The notes under the pieces: model-generated | Seen by the model: only the letters and a program-made list of their open reading frames with translations | Database searches by the model: none | What the model was told of the DNA's origin: nothing | Assembly (NCBI GenBank): GCA_902515355.1 | Contig: CABXUA010000010.1 | Location: forward strand, 1 to 33,805 | From: an uncultured Pelagibacteraceae bacterium | GTDB lineage: Bacteria; Pseudomonadota; Alphaproteobacteria; Pelagibacterales; Pelagibacteraceae | Direction of reading: 5' to 3' | DNA length: 33,805 nt | In this document: positions 8,134-16,555 of the stretch, in pieces | Layout of the letters: each line of letters starts with the position of its first letter | Numbering within the stretch: the first letter of the stretch is position 1 | Position numbers and translations under genes: made by a program

Positions 8134-9032
8134 AGCTTTGTTTTAATAAAATTTGCAAATTCATTATTATATTTTGCCTCAAAATTGTACTTTATATCTT
8201 TAATAATAAATTTTATTTTATAAGCATGTAGCATTATGTTTTTTACTTTTAACCGTCTTTTTAGCTCAGATAATGAATACTTGTCATCTCCAACTATTGG
8301 ATTACCAATATTGAATAGTTGTTTTCTCAATTGATGTTTACGTCCTGTAACTGGTTTTAATTCTAAAAAAGAATAGTTATTTCCACTTTTAATTATTTTT
8401 AAATATGAAATTGCTTTCTGAACTACTTTTTTATTTTTTTCATAAGTAATCAAATTATCTTGTAATAAATTAATATCTTTTTTTACGTTTCCATAAGTTA
8501 TAGCTAAATAAGTTTTGTGTATTTTTCTAATTCTGAAAAGAGAAGTAAATAGTTGTGCATATTCACGGTTTTTAGCAACTATCATTACACCTGAAGTTTC
8601 TTTGTCTAGTCTATGAACTATAAAAGGTTTTTTATTTTCGAAGTATTTTGTGTTCTTTAAAATATCAATAATATTTTTAAAAGATTTTGTACCAGATTGT
8701 ACGGGTATACCACTAGGTTTGTTAATTATTACAAAATTATCATTATCTTCAATAATAAACTTTTCATATGTATGTCGCTCTTTATCAGAAGGTTTATATT
8801 TTCTTATTTTGGTTTGAATTTTATCTTTAAGATTTTCAATGCCATGAACTTCGATAATATCTTTATATTTAACTCTATGTGATGTTTTTATTCTCTTTTT
8901 ATTAACTTTTACTTTTTTTTTTCTGATTATTTTCTCTATGAATGATTGCGGAATGTTATTTATATTATTTTTGAACCACCTATCAAATCTTGAGTTGTGA
9001 TAGTCTTTATTGACTATAAACTTTTTAAACAT
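8130..9032 (-). CDS. rluC: RluC/RluD-family 23S rRNA pseudouridine synthase
   Basis: Converts specific uridines of 23S rRNA to pseudouridine. In 300 residues it has an N-terminal S4-like RNA-binding domain (about 1-65, Lys-rich) and a catalytic domain holding HRLDKETSGVMIVAKN (140-155), with nucleophile Asp143. The late KPVTGRKHQLRKQL segment is also typical. The S4 domain and length point to the RluC/RluD group; RluC (positions 955, 2504 and 2580 in E. coli numbering) is the likelier assignment but RluD cannot be excluded. It lies 18 bp after rplQ on the same strand and may be read through from the ribosomal cluster. An A10 run at 8913-8922 encodes lysines. The 3' end overlaps lipB by 4 bp. 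Confidence 0.85.
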   Translation of the reverse strand: MFKKFIVNKDYHNSRFDRWFKNNINNIPQSFIEKIIRKKKVKVNKKRIKTSHRVKYKDIIEVHGIENLKDKIQTKIRKYKPSDKERHTYEKFIIEDNDNFVIINKPSGIPVQSGTKSFKNIIDILKNTKYFENKKPFIVHRLDKETSGVMIVAKNREYAQLFTSLFRIRKIHKTYLAITYGNVKKDINLLQDNLITYEKNKKVVQKAISYLKIIKSGNNYSFLELKPVTGRKHQLRKQLFNIGNPIVGDDKYSLSELKRRLKVKNIMLHAYKIKFIIKDIKYNFEAKYNNEFANFIKTKL

Positions 9033-9050
9033 TTAATATATAATTATATA

Positions 9051-9494
9051 TTATTTGCTGACAGTTTTTGGAAGAGATTCTTTATCTTTCTTTGCTGACT
9101 CTGTTTTCTTTGGCTTGTCAATTTTTCTGGCATTTATATCTCTATCAACTAATTCTATAACAGCCATTGGTGAGTCATCTCCAGTTCGAAATCCAGCTCT
9201 TAAAACTCTTGAATATCCGCCATTTCTTTTGCTATATCTCTCTGAAAAAACATCAAAAACTTTTTTTACCGAGTTTTTATTTTGTAGTTTAGAAAAAAGT
9301 CTTTTTTTATTACTAAGTTCTTTTTTTTTTCCAAGTGTAATTACTTTATCAATTTGAGGCTTTAATTCTTTTGCTTTTGGCAAAGTGGTAATTATTTGCT
9401 CATATTTAATAAGAGAGTTAAGCATATTTTTAAATAATGCTTTTCTATGTTCTGATGTCTTGTTAAGTTTTCTATATCCAAGTCTATGTCGCAT
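9051..9494 (-). CDS. rplQ: 50S ribosomal protein L17
   Basis: L17 sits near the exit of the peptide tunnel on the large subunit. The start is set at 9494, giving the canonical [11 protein letters not shown] beginning and 147 residues. An in-frame ATG 57 bp upstream would only add residues that duplicate coding sequence of rpoA. The ATG overlaps the rpoA stop by one base (TAATG), which implies coupled translation. The body carries HRKALFKNMLNSLI and the closing AVIELVDRD, then a lysine-rich tail of about 25 residues. It is the last ribosomal gene of the cluster, the rpoA-rplQ ending of an alpha operon. An A10 run lies at 9321-9330. Confidence 0.95.
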   Translation of the reverse strand: MRHRLGYRKLNKTSEHRKALFKNMLNSLIKYEQIITTLPKAKELKPQIDKVITLGKKKELSNKKRLFSKLQNKNSVKKVFDVFSERYSKRNGGYSRVLRAGFRTGDDSPMAVIELVDRDINARKIDKPKKTESAKKDKESLPKTVSK

Positions 9495-10525
9495 TAATAA
9501 TTGCTTTCTTCTAATTTTCTTGACATTTCTGCAATATTTTCGGGTGGCCAATTAGGAATTTCCATACCTAAATAAAGTGACATTGTATTTAAAACTTCTT
9601 TAATTTCATTTAAAGACTTTCTTCCGAAGTTTGGTGTTCTTAGCATCTCTGGTTCAGTTTTTTGAACTAGGTCACCTATATAAATAATATTATCATTTTT
9701 TAAACAATTCATTGATCTTACTGAAAGTTCTAACTCTTCAACTCGTTTTAATAAATTTCTATTAAATTCTGGTTCAGAGGGTTTTGTTTCTTTTATAATT
9801 TCTTTAGGATCATCGAAATTAACAAACATTGCTAATTGATCTTGAAAGATTCTTGCAGAGTATGCAATTGCATCTTCAGCATTAACCGTTCCGTTTGTTT
9901 CAACTGTCATTAGTAATTTATCATAGTCTAGAGCGCTTCCTTCTCTTGCATTTTCAACTGAAAATGAAACTTTTTTAACTGGACTAAATAAAGAGTCAAT
10001 GGCTATCAATCCTAATGGACTGTCTTCAGATTTATTTTGTTTTGCAGAGACATAACCTTTTCCATTATTAATTATTAACTCCATGTGAAAATTAGTTTTT
10101 TCATCTAAATTGCAAATTGTTTGCTCAGGATTTAAAATTTCTATTTCAGGAACCAAAGTCATATCTTTTGCTTTTACTTCTTTTGGTCCTTTAATGTCTA
10201 AAATAATTTTTTTCGGTCCTTTGGCTGTTGATTTAATAGCCAAACTTTTAACGTTTAGAACAATGTCTGTCACATCTTCTCTCACACCTTTAATAGAAGA
10301 AAATTCATGCAATACTCCATCAATTTGTATCCCAGTTACAGCAGCTCCTTGTATAGAAGACAATAAGATTCTTCTTAGAGAATTTCCGATAGTTTGTCCG
10401 AATCCTTTTTCTAATGGTTCAGCTATAACTTTAGCAATAGTTTTGTCCTCGTTGCTGGTAATATCCAACTTTTCAGGTTTAATTAATGCTTTCCAATTTT
10501 TATCTACTATAGTTGAGGTCTCCAT
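9494..10525 (-). CDS. rpoA: RNA polymerase alpha subunit
   Basis: Alpha dimerises to nucleate RNA polymerase assembly, and its C-terminal domain binds UP-element DNA and activators. I start it at 10525 (METST, 343 residues), because a strong Shine-Dalgarno stands just before this ATG and an ATG 36 bp upstream falls inside rpsK. The N-terminal domain (about 15-235) contains [20 protein letters not shown]. After a linker, the C-terminal domain (about 265-330) contains [16 protein letters not shown], with the conserved DNA-contacting arginine, and [14 protein letters not shown]. It follows rpsK after one base and overlaps rplQ by one. Confidence 0.98.
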   Translation of the reverse strand: METSTIVDKNWKALIKPEKLDITSNEDKTIAKVIAEPLEKGFGQTIGNSLRRILLSSIQGAAVTGIQIDGVLHEFSSIKGVREDVTDIVLNVKSLAIKSTAKGPKKIILDIKGPKEVKAKDMTLVPEIEILNPEQTICNLDEKTNFHMELIINNGKGYVSAKQNKSEDSPLGLIAIDSLFSPVKKVSFSVENAREGSALDYDKLLMTVETNGTVNAEDAIAYSARIFQDQLAMFVNFDDPKEIIKETKPSEPEFNRNLLKRVEELELSVRSMNCLKNDNIIYIGDLVQKTEPEMLRTPNFGRKSLNEIKEVLNTMSLYLGMEIPNWPPENIAEMSRKLEESNY

Positions 10526-10526
10526 T

Positions 10527-10988
10527 TTATACTCTCCTTTTTTTTGGTGGTCTTGCACCATTATGTGGCATAGGTGTTGTATCTTTTATTGATGTAATTT
10601 TAAATCCTTTGGATTGTAAAGATCTTAAAGCTGTCTCTCGTCCTGAGCCTGGTCCTTTAACTTGAACACTTAAAGATCTTAAGCCTTGTTCATATGCTTT
10701 TTCACCTGCATCATCTGCAGCAACTTGGGCAGCATATGGTGTTGACTTTCTTGAACCTTTAAATCCTTTTGAACCAGCAGATGACCATGATATCACATTA
10801 CCATTTTCATCAGCTATAGAAATAATAGTATTGTTAAATGTAGAGTATACATAAGCTATACCAGAAGTAATATTTTTTTTAACTTTTTTTTTATTCTTAA
10901 ATTTAAGTTCTTTTAATTTAGGATCAGGTTTTTTTTCTTTTGGTTCTTCTATTTTTTTTTTACTGATATCTTTTTTATTTTTATTCAT
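10527..10988 (-). CDS. rpsK: 30S ribosomal protein S11 with Lys-rich N-terminal extension
   Basis: S11 forms part of the small-subunit platform near the mRNA exit and the E site. The conserved body starts at about residue 40 ([20 protein letters not shown]) and runs through [17 protein letters not shown] and [10 protein letters not shown] to the normal end [13 protein letters not shown]. The gene is 153 codons against about 129 in most bacteria. The extra N-terminal residues are almost all Lys, Glu, Asp and Pro and include an A10 run (10952-10961). I see no in-frame ATG that would remove the extension, and the site before ATG 10988 lacks an obvious Shine-Dalgarno. It lies between rpsM (9 bp away) and rpoA (1 bp). 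Confidence 0.95.
   Translation of the reverse strand: MNKNKKDISKKKIEEPKEKKPDPKLKELKFKNKKKVKKNITSGIAYVYSTFNNTIISIADENGNVISWSSAGSKGFKGSRKSTPYAAQVAADDAGEKAYEQGLRSLSVQVKGPGSGRETALRSLQSKGFKITSIKDTTPMPHNGARPPKKRRV
10532..10540 (-). promoter_or_regulatory. strong Shine-Dalgarno that sets the rpoA start
   Basis: The minus strand reads AAAGGAGAG six bases before ATG 10525, a near-perfect complement to the 16S anti-SD. It lies inside the last codons of rpsK. It rules out the upstream in-frame ATG as the main rpoA start and is among the best ribosome sites in the window. Confidence 0.8.
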
Positions 10989-10997
10989 TTATTAAAA

Positions 10998-11381
10998 TTA
11001 TTTCTTTAATGGAGTTAATTTTTTCCCAGCTATTGCAATCGCCTTACCTTTTCTAGTTCTAGCATTACAGTGCGTTCTTTGACCTCTGACAGGTAATTTT
11101 TTTTTATGTCTTGTACCTCTGTATGTTGCTAAATCAACTAATCTTTTAATGTTGACAGAAGTTTCTCTTCGAAGATCACCTTCAACTTTATGATTTTGAT
11201 CTATATATTCCCTTATCTTTAAAACTTGATCTTCGGATAGTTGGTTTACTCTAGTTTTGTCCGAGATATTTAATTTTTTACATATAATTTTCGAAGAATG
11301 TAGTCCTATACCATGAATATAGGTCAATGCTATACTAACAATCTTATTTTGTGGAATATTAATTCCTGCTATTCGAGCCAT
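10998..11381 (-). CDS. rpsM: 30S ribosomal protein S13
   Basis: S13 sits on the small-subunit head, contacts the P-site tRNA and bridges to the large subunit. At 127 residues it is slightly longer than the usual 118-122. It begins [13 protein letters not shown] and has the helix-hairpin-helix region [15 protein letters not shown]. Near the end are [22 protein letters not shown] and [14 protein letters not shown], followed by a basic tail. It follows adk after 54 bp that contain a good promoter, so it probably opens an rpsM-rpsK-rpoA-rplQ transcript of its own as well as being read from upstream. Confidence 0.97.
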   Translation of the reverse strand: MARIAGINIPQNKIVSIALTYIHGIGLHSSKIICKKLNISDKTRVNQLSEDQVLKIREYIDQNHKVEGDLRRETSVNIKRLVDLATYRGTRHKKKLPVRGQRTHCNARTRKGKAIAIAGKKLTPLKK

Positions 11382-11411
11382 AATTTAATGGGTTCAAGTT
11401 TTAAATTGGTA

Positions 11412-11439
11412 TTTATATGGCGTTATCATTTAAAGTCAA
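11412..11439 (-). promoter_or_regulatory. candidate sigma-70-type promoter for rpsM-rpsK-rpoA-rplQ
   Basis: On the minus strand TTGACT (11434-11439) and TATAAA (11412-11417) are separated by 16 bp, each close to consensus. The -35 overlaps the adk TGA stop (11436-11438). A start near 11405 would leave a leader of about 24 nt before the rpsM ATG, with no clear Shine-Dalgarno. It would allow the alpha-operon genes to be made independently of the long upstream cluster. Confidence 0.6.
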
Positions 11440-12086
11440 GCCTCTATAACTGCAATAATATCGCTAATTTCTTTATAAATTTGATCTATAGAACTTTCAC
11501 CGTTTATTTCTTTAAGCAATTTCTTTTTTTTATAAAAATCCAAAACTGGAGAAGTCTCTTTCATGTATATATTAAATCGTTTGATAGCAATATCCATATT
11601 ATCATCTTCTCGTTTATTTAAAAATTCATCAGAACAACAGTCCTTATTTTTAGGGGGAGGATTAAAATATTTGTTATAAATTTTACCACATTTATTACAT
11701 AAATATCTTCCAGTTATTCTCTTTTTTATAATCTCAATATCAGTTTTTAAATTAAGAGCTAAATCTATTTTTTGTTCATACTTAATAAGAAGTTTATCTA
11801 AATCATTTGCTTGCCATAAATTTCTTGGATAACCATCAAATATAATTTTATTTTTATAATCTTTGTTTGATAAAAAGGTTTCGACTAACTTGCTAATAAT
11901 TTTATCAGGTACAAACTTACCTAAATTTATTTCTTTATCTATTTCCATTCCTAATTGAGTTTTTTTTTTAATTTCATCTCTAAGTATATTTCCTGTAGAT
12001 AATTGAACTAAATTAAATTTTTTTACTATAAAATTAGATTGAGTACCTTTTCCAGCGCCTGGGGGGCCAAAAATAATAATATTCAT
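11436..12086 (-). CDS. adk: adenylate kinase with zinc-type LID
   Basis: Catalyses ATP + AMP to 2 ADP in the cytoplasm. The 216 residues start with the P-loop GPPGAGKGT (7-15). DGYPRN (84-89) is the AMP-site motif. It is the long-LID form. The LID has Cys130-X2-Cys133-X16-Cys150-X2-Asp153, matching the CCCD metal-binding type, so structural zinc is likely. secY-adk-rpsM is the standard alphaproteobacterial order. It starts 9 bp after secY and its TGA stop falls within the -35 of the rpsM promoter. Confidence 0.97.
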   Translation of the reverse strand: MNIIIFGPPGAGKGTQSNFIVKKFNLVQLSTGNILRDEIKKKTQLGMEIDKEINLGKFVPDKIISKLVETFLSNKDYKNKIIFDGYPRNLWQANDLDKLLIKYEQKIDLALNLKTDIEIIKKRITGRYLCNKCGKIYNKYFNPPPKNKDCCSDEFLNKREDDNMDIAIKRFNIYMKETSPVLDFYKKKKLLKEINGESSIDQIYKEISDIIAVIEA

Positions 12087-12095
12087 TTCTATTTT

Positions 12096-13397
12096 TTATC
12101 TACCAAATTTTGTTTTTTTTATCAAAGATTCGTACTGAGCACTCATCAATCTAGTTTGAACTTGTGTAACTGTATCCATAGCTACTACAACAACTATTAA
12201 AATTGAAGTACCTCCTAAATAAAACGGGATCGGGTATTTTGAAATTAGAAATTCAGGCATTAGACACACGAATGTTAAATAAATTGAACCTATTGTAGTA
12301 AGTCTCATTAATATTGTTTCTATATATTCAGCTGTTCTTTCACCTGGTCTTATACCTGGAATATATCCACCATATTTTCTCAAATTCTCTGCAGTTTCTT
12401 TTGGATTAAAAACTATTGAAGTATAGAAAAAAGAAAAGAAAATAATTCCTGAAGCATATAGCAACATGTAAAGAGGCTGTCCTTGGGTAAACATTGATGA
12501 AATATTTAAAAATAAATCTGACTCAGAAAAACCAAAATTTGATAAAGTAATAGGTAAAAGTAGCAATGCAGATGCAAAAATTGCAGGAATTACCCCTGCT
12601 GTATTAATCTTTAATGGTAAGTGAGACGACTCTCCTCCATAAATTTTGTTTCCAACTTGTCTCTTCGGATAATTGATTAAAATTTTTCTCATAGCTCTCT
12701 CAAAAAAAACAATAAATAAAACTGTAAATATTACTAGAACAAATATCAAAACTATTAAGGTAGCTGACAAGGCTCCAGTTCTTCCTAATTCAAAAGTAGA
12801 CGCCAGAGCTCTTGGTATTTCCGCTACAATTCCTGAAAATATTATTAGAGATATACCGTTACCTATTCCTCTCAAAGTAATTTGTTCTCCTAACCACATT
12901 AAAAAAGTTGTACCTGCTACTAAGGTAATTGTTGTCATTATTCTAAAATAAAGACCTGGGTCAATAACTAATGATCCAGCATTTTCTAAACCAACAGAGA
13001 CTCCATAACCCTGTAAGCAACAAATTAAAACAGTTCCGTATCGTGTGATTTGAGTAATTTTTTTTCTTCCTACTTCTCCTTGTTCCTTTAAACTTTTGAA
13101 GTAGTCCGAAACTCCAGTTAGTAACTGAACAATAATTGAAGCAGAGATATAAGGCATAATTCCTAAAGCAAATATCGCCATTCTTTGTACGGCTCCTCCT
13201 GAAAACATATTGAACATCCCCAGTAATCCTTTTTGATTTGTTGACATAACTTCTTTTAAAGACTCTGGGTCTATACCAGCCAATGGGACATAAGTGCCTA
13301 GCCTATATACAATTAAAACTAATATAGTAAAAATTATTCTATTTCTTAAATCATTTGATTGGTTTAAAGCAGCGGGGCTAAAATTTTCGTTTGACAT
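12096..13397 (-). CDS. secY: protein translocase subunit SecY
   Basis: The channel-forming inner-membrane subunit of the SecYEG translocon, which exports unfolded preproteins and inserts membrane proteins. The 433 residues contain about ten hydrophobic segments. The first helix follows LRNRIIFTILVLIVYRLGTY, and the plug region GLLGMFNMFSGGAVQRM and ALGIMPYISASIIVQLL are typical. The cytoplasmic loops carry YPKRQVGNKIYGG and NLRKYGGYIPGIRPG, the latter a SecA/ribosome contact region. It lies 7 bp after rplO and 9 bp before adk. No rpmJ follows it. Confidence 0.97.
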   Translation of the reverse strand: MSNENFSPAALNQSNDLRNRIIFTILVLIVYRLGTYVPLAGIDPESLKEVMSTNQKGLLGMFNMFSGGAVQRMAIFALGIMPYISASIIVQLLTGVSDYFKSLKEQGEVGRKKITQITRYGTVLICCLQGYGVSVGLENAGSLVIDPGLYFRIMTTITLVAGTTFLMWLGEQITLRGIGNGISLIIFSGIVAEIPRALASTFELGRTGALSATLIVLIFVLVIFTVLFIVFFERAMRKILINYPKRQVGNKIYGGESSHLPLKINTAGVIPAIFASALLLLPITLSNFGFSESDLFLNISSMFTQGQPLYMLLYASGIIFFSFFYTSIVFNPKETAENLRKYGGYIPGIRPGERTAEYIETILMRLTTIGSIYLTFVCLMPEFLISKYPIPFYLGGTSILIVVVVAMDTVTQVQTRLMSAQYESLIKKTKFGR

Positions 13398-13404
13398 AAC
13401 AATA

Positions 13405-13857
13405 CTAATCTTTCAAAATATTTAGAGTTCCACCTGCTTTTTCAATTTTAGCTTTTGCTTGTTTAGAACTAAAATTTGCAGATATAATAATTTTGTTTTT
13501 AATCTCTCCTTTTCCTAGAATTTTAAGTTTTGAAAATTTTTTGTTTATAATTTTTTTATCTATCAAGTTTTTTAGATTTATTGGGTTTTTTTCATCTAGA
13601 ACTTTCCTCTCATAAAAATCTTGAATAAGCGAAAGATTTATAACGGCAGTATTTTTCTTCTTTTGAGAATTAAATCCTCTTTTAGGCAATCTTCTATATA
13701 AAGGCATTTGACCCCCTTCAAAGCTTTTTACAGCAACACCTGATCTGGATTTCTGTCCTTTGTGACCTCTTCCTGATGTTTTGCCTTTACCTGACCCTAT
13801 ACCTCTTCCAGGACGAAGCTTTTTAAAGTTTGTTTTTTTTAAATTGTTAAGTCTCAT
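13405..13857 (-). CDS. rplO: 50S ribosomal protein L15
   Basis: An early large-subunit assembly protein. The 150 residues start [13 protein letters not shown], followed by RGIGSGKGKTSGRGHKGQKS, the Gly/Arg-rich extension that threads into 23S rRNA. FEGGQMPLYRRLPKRGF is the family signature. The ATG overlaps the rpsE stop by one base (TAATG). In most bacteria rpmD (L30) stands between rpsE and rplO; here there is no space for it. Confidence 0.96.
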   Translation of the reverse strand: MRLNNLKKTNFKKLRPGRGIGSGKGKTSGRGHKGQKSRSGVAVKSFEGGQMPLYRRLPKRGFNSQKKKNTAVINLSLIQDFYERKVLDEKNPINLKNLIDKKIINKKFSKLKILGKGEIKNKIIISANFSSKQAKAKIEKAGGTLNILKD

Positions 13858-14378
13858 TAATTAGATTCTCTCTTTTGAACTATTTCAGAAATTTTTTTTC
13901 CTCTTATATTGGCTAAAAGTTTTGGTGAACTTTGAGAAGTTAACCCATCAATACAAGCTTTTAAAACATTGTGGGGATTAGAAGAACCAAGCGATTTAGC
14001 TACAACATCTTGGATTCCTAATACTTCACATACAGCTCTGACTGGACCGCCTGCTATTATTCCAGTACCTGCAGGGGCTGTTCTCATAAAAACTTTTCCT
14101 GATCCATTTCTGCCTTTTATATCATGATGTAATGTTCTACCTTCTTTTAAAGATATTCGAATTTGATTTTTCTTTGCTACATCAGTTGCTTTTTTAATTG
14201 CATCAGGCACTTGTTTTGATTTGCCTTGTCCTATACCAATAGATCCTTTTTGATTGCCAACTACTACAAGCGCGGCAAAGCCAAATCTTCTTCCGCCCTT
14301 AACAACCTTTGTAATTCTATTAATTGCAACTAACTTTTCTTTATATTCACTTTTTTCTTTAATTTCTGTTTCTTTCAT
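13857..14378 (-). CDS. rpsE: 30S ribosomal protein S5
   Basis: S5 acts at the mRNA entry tunnel and in decoding accuracy. It has 173 residues with the N-terminal RNA-binding domain ([20 protein letters not shown], about 22-41) and the C-terminal domain ([19 protein letters not shown]). The segment around VVKGGRRF, where spectinomycin-resistance changes occur in other bacteria, looks wild type. It follows rplR after one base and overlaps rplO by one, which suggests translational coupling along the spc region. Confidence 0.97.
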   Translation of the reverse strand: MKETEIKEKSEYKEKLVAINRITKVVKGGRRFGFAALVVVGNQKGSIGIGQGKSKQVPDAIKKATDVAKKNQIRISLKEGRTLHHDIKGRNGSGKVFMRTAPAGTGIIAGGPVRAVCEVLGIQDVVAKSLGSSNPHNVLKACIDGLTSQSSPKLLANIRGKKISEIVQKRESN

Positions 14379-14379
14379 A

Positions 14380-14733
14380 TCAAATTTTTAATCCATTTTT
14401 TCTTAAAGCATCAGCAAAAATCTTAACTCGTCCATGATATTTATTTGCGCCTCTATCTAAATATACTTTGTTTATTTTTTTATCTAGAGCTCTTTTAGCT
14501 AAAATTTCACCTAAAAGATTTGAAGTGTCTACTTTATTTTTTTTGTTTTTTTTTACTTCTTTTTCTGTTGAAGAAGCAGAAACTAAAGTCTTATTTAAAC
14601 TATCGTCTATGATTTGAGCAGAGATATTTCTTAATGACTTAAAGATTGAAACTCTGTATTTGCCTAAATTTACACCTTTAAGTTTTTTTCTAACTCTAAT
14701 TTTTCTTTTATTTTTACCAATATTTTTTTTCAT
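14380..14733 (-). CDS. rplR: 50S ribosomal protein L18
   Basis: Binds 5S rRNA and attaches it to the central protuberance with L5. The 117 residues include the strand [19 protein letters not shown] and the C-terminal [28 protein letters not shown], both typical. Its 5' end is very Lys/Arg-rich. Gene spacing to rplF (3 bp) and rpsE (1 bp) is minimal. Confidence 0.96.
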   Translation of the reverse strand: MKKNIGKNKRKIRVRKKLKGVNLGKYRVSIFKSLRNISAQIIDDSLNKTLVSASSTEKEVKKNKKNKVDTSNLLGEILAKRALDKKINKVYLDRGANKYHGRVKIFADALRKNGLKI

Positions 14734-14736
14734 AAA

Positions 14737-15282
14737 TTATTTTTTCTTACCCTCTTTTCTTAAAACAAATTGATTTTTTTCTTTAACTCCTTTGCCTTTA
14801 TAAGGCTCTACTGGTTTTAAAGCTTTAATATTTGAGGCAACTTTTGATACTAGCTCTTTATCCACGCCTGAAATTTTTATTATAGTTTGTTTTTCTACAG
14901 TCAATTTAATATCTTTCGGTATTGGAAAATTAATATCATGGCTAAATCCTAATTGAAGGTTTAATTTGTCCCCTTTAAGATTCGCTCTAAAGCCAACACC
15001 AGTAATTTCTAATATTTTTTCATGTCCCACTGATACTCCCTTAATAGCATTATTTACTAAACTTCTGTATGTTCCCCATAAAATCTGAGTTTTTTTATCG
15101 ATCACTTTGTTGAGAGGAAGTATTTGAAACTCATTTTTGTCATTCACTTTAGAGGAAAATATTTTGTCATTTATAGTCAATTTTTTTGATCCTTTTGGTC
15201 CAGATACAGTAACAGTATTATTCTCCACCTTTATCGAAGACTCTTTTGGTAAAATTATATTTTTTTTTCCAATTTTAGACAT
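14737..15282 (-). CDS. rplF: 50S ribosomal protein L6
   Basis: Large-subunit protein near the factor-binding site and sarcin-ricin loop. The 181 residues form two related domains: an N-terminal one with the sequence VSGPKGS, and a C-terminal one with ITGVGFRANLKGDKLNLQLG and EPYKGKGVKEKNQFVLRKEGKKK. The C-terminal signature matches other bacteria except that the usual KGIRY/KGVRY portion reads KGVKEKN. It overlaps the rpsH stop by one base. Confidence 0.96.
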   Translation of the reverse strand: MSKIGKKNIILPKESSIKVENNTVTVSGPKGSKKLTINDKIFSSKVNDKNEFQILPLNKVIDKKTQILWGTYRSLVNNAIKGVSVGHEKILEITGVGFRANLKGDKLNLQLGFSHDINFPIPKDIKLTVEKQTIIKISGVDKELVSKVASNIKALKPVEPYKGKGVKEKNQFVLRKEGKKK

Positions 15283-15680
15283 TAAAATACCCTACAAATA
15301 ATTTCTCCACCGATATTATTTTTTCTAGCTTCGTTATCTGACATTACACCTTTCGGAGTAGATATAATTGCTAAACCTAAACCATTTTGAATTTTAGGAA
15401 TGCTAGTTGCTCGTGAATAAATTCTTCTTCCTGGTTTTGAAATTCTTTTAATTTCTTTGATAACTGGATTTCCTTCATAATATTTTAAATCAACTTTTAA
15501 ATTTTTTTTATTATTATCTTTTTTCTCAATAAAAAAGTTATTTATATATCCCTCATTTTTTAAAACTTCTAAAATTTGCAGTCTAAAATTAGAAGCAGGA
15601 ACATTTATACTTGTAAGCGAGCGCATCTGTCCGTTTCTTATTCTTGAAAACAAATCTCCTATTGGGTCAGTTAAAGTCAT
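15282..15680 (-). CDS. rpsH: 30S ribosomal protein S8
   Basis: Binds helix 21 of 16S rRNA and is a primary assembly protein; in E. coli it also represses spc operon translation by binding the rplE start region. The 132 residues begin MTLTDPIGDLFSRIRNGQM. They end with GLGLAIISTPKGVMSDNEAR followed by GGEIICRVF, with the conserved STPKGVM loop. Spacing is 8 bp from rpsN and a one-base overlap with rplF. Confidence 0.97.
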   Translation of the reverse strand: MTLTDPIGDLFSRIRNGQMRSLTSINVPASNFRLQILEVLKNEGYINNFFIEKKDNNKKNLKVDLKYYEGNPVIKEIKRISKPGRRIYSRATSIPKIQNGLGLAIISTPKGVMSDNEARKNNIGGEIICRVF

Positions 15681-15688
15681 TTATTCTC

Positions 15689-15994
15689 CTACCAGCTAGA
15701 TTTAGTCATACCAGGAATTTTTCCAGACGAAGCCATTTGTCTTAGAGCTATTCTTGATATTTTTAGTTTTCTATATACACCGTGAGGTCTTCCTGTTATC
15801 TCACATCTGTTTCTTATTCTAATTCTTGAAGAATTTTTTGGTAATTTATTTAATTTTAGTTGAGCATTAAACCTTTCTGCTAAAGGAATTTTTCTATTTT
15901 TAATTATTTTTTTTAATTCAATTCTCTTTTTAGCATATCTCTTATTTAATCTAATTCTTTTTAAGTTTCTTTGTACCGCACTAGTTTTAGCCAT
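15689..15994 (-). CDS. rpsN: 30S ribosomal protein S14, zinc-free type
   Basis: S14 is a late-assembling protein of the 30S head. At 101 residues it is the long C-minus form: the position that holds CxxC in zinc-type S14 reads RNRCEITGRPHG, with a single cysteine, so no zinc site is present. The end, LRQMASSGKIPGMTKSSW, is the standard family terminus. It lies 6 bp after rplE. Confidence 0.97.
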   Translation of the reverse strand: MAKTSAVQRNLKRIRLNKRYAKKRIELKKIIKNRKIPLAERFNAQLKLNKLPKNSSRIRIRNRCEITGRPHGVYRKLKISRIALRQMASSGKIPGMTKSSW

Positions 15995-16000
15995 GTATCC

Positions 16001-16555
16001 TCAGTTGTTTTTTGTTTTTGTTATTGGAAAATTAAACTCTTTTAATAATTCCAGTGTTGCCTCTTTAGAATCTGATTTAGTTACCAAAGTAATATCCATA
16101 CCTCTTATTTTGTCTGTTTTATCAAAGTTAACTTCTGGAAAAATAATGTGTTCTTTAATACCAAAACTAAAGTTAGCTGAATTGTCTACTCCCTTAGGAC
16201 TTAATCCTCTAAAATCTTTAATTCTAGGTAAAGCAATATTAATCAATCGATCTAAAAATTCATACATCTTTTCAGATCTCAAAGTTACTTTAACTCCTGC
16301 GCTTGTTCCTTTTCTTGTCTTAAAATTAGAAATAGATTTTTTAAATTTAGTAACTACAGCCTTTTGACCAGTTATCATAGTCATATCTTCTACGCATGAT
16401 TTGACTTTTTTTGAATCTGATGAATCAGAACCTAACCCCATATTTAATACTACTTTAATTAGTTTTGGAACTTGATGACGATTTTTATATTTTAACTTAC
16501 CCATTAAAGTGCTTGTAATTTTTTTATCGTAAATATCTTTTAGTCTAGTATTCAT
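16001..16555 (-). CDS. rplE: 50S ribosomal protein L5
   Basis: L5 binds 5S rRNA and contacts P-site tRNA and S13 at an intersubunit bridge. The 184 residues include VPKLIKVVLNMGLG, ITGQKAVVTKFKKSISNFK, the loop RLINIALPRIKDFRGL, and the final GMDITLVTKSDSKEA. Its ATG overlaps the rplX stop region by 4 bp. All standard segments are present. Confidence 0.97.
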   Translation of the reverse strand: MNTRLKDIYDKKITSTLMGKLKYKNRHQVPKLIKVVLNMGLGSDSSDSKKVKSCVEDMTMITGQKAVVTKFKKSISNFKTRKGTSAGVKVTLRSEKMYEFLDRLINIALPRIKDFRGLSPKGVDNSANFSFGIKEHIIFPEVNFDKTDKIRGMDITLVTKSDSKEATLELLKEFNFPITKTKNN

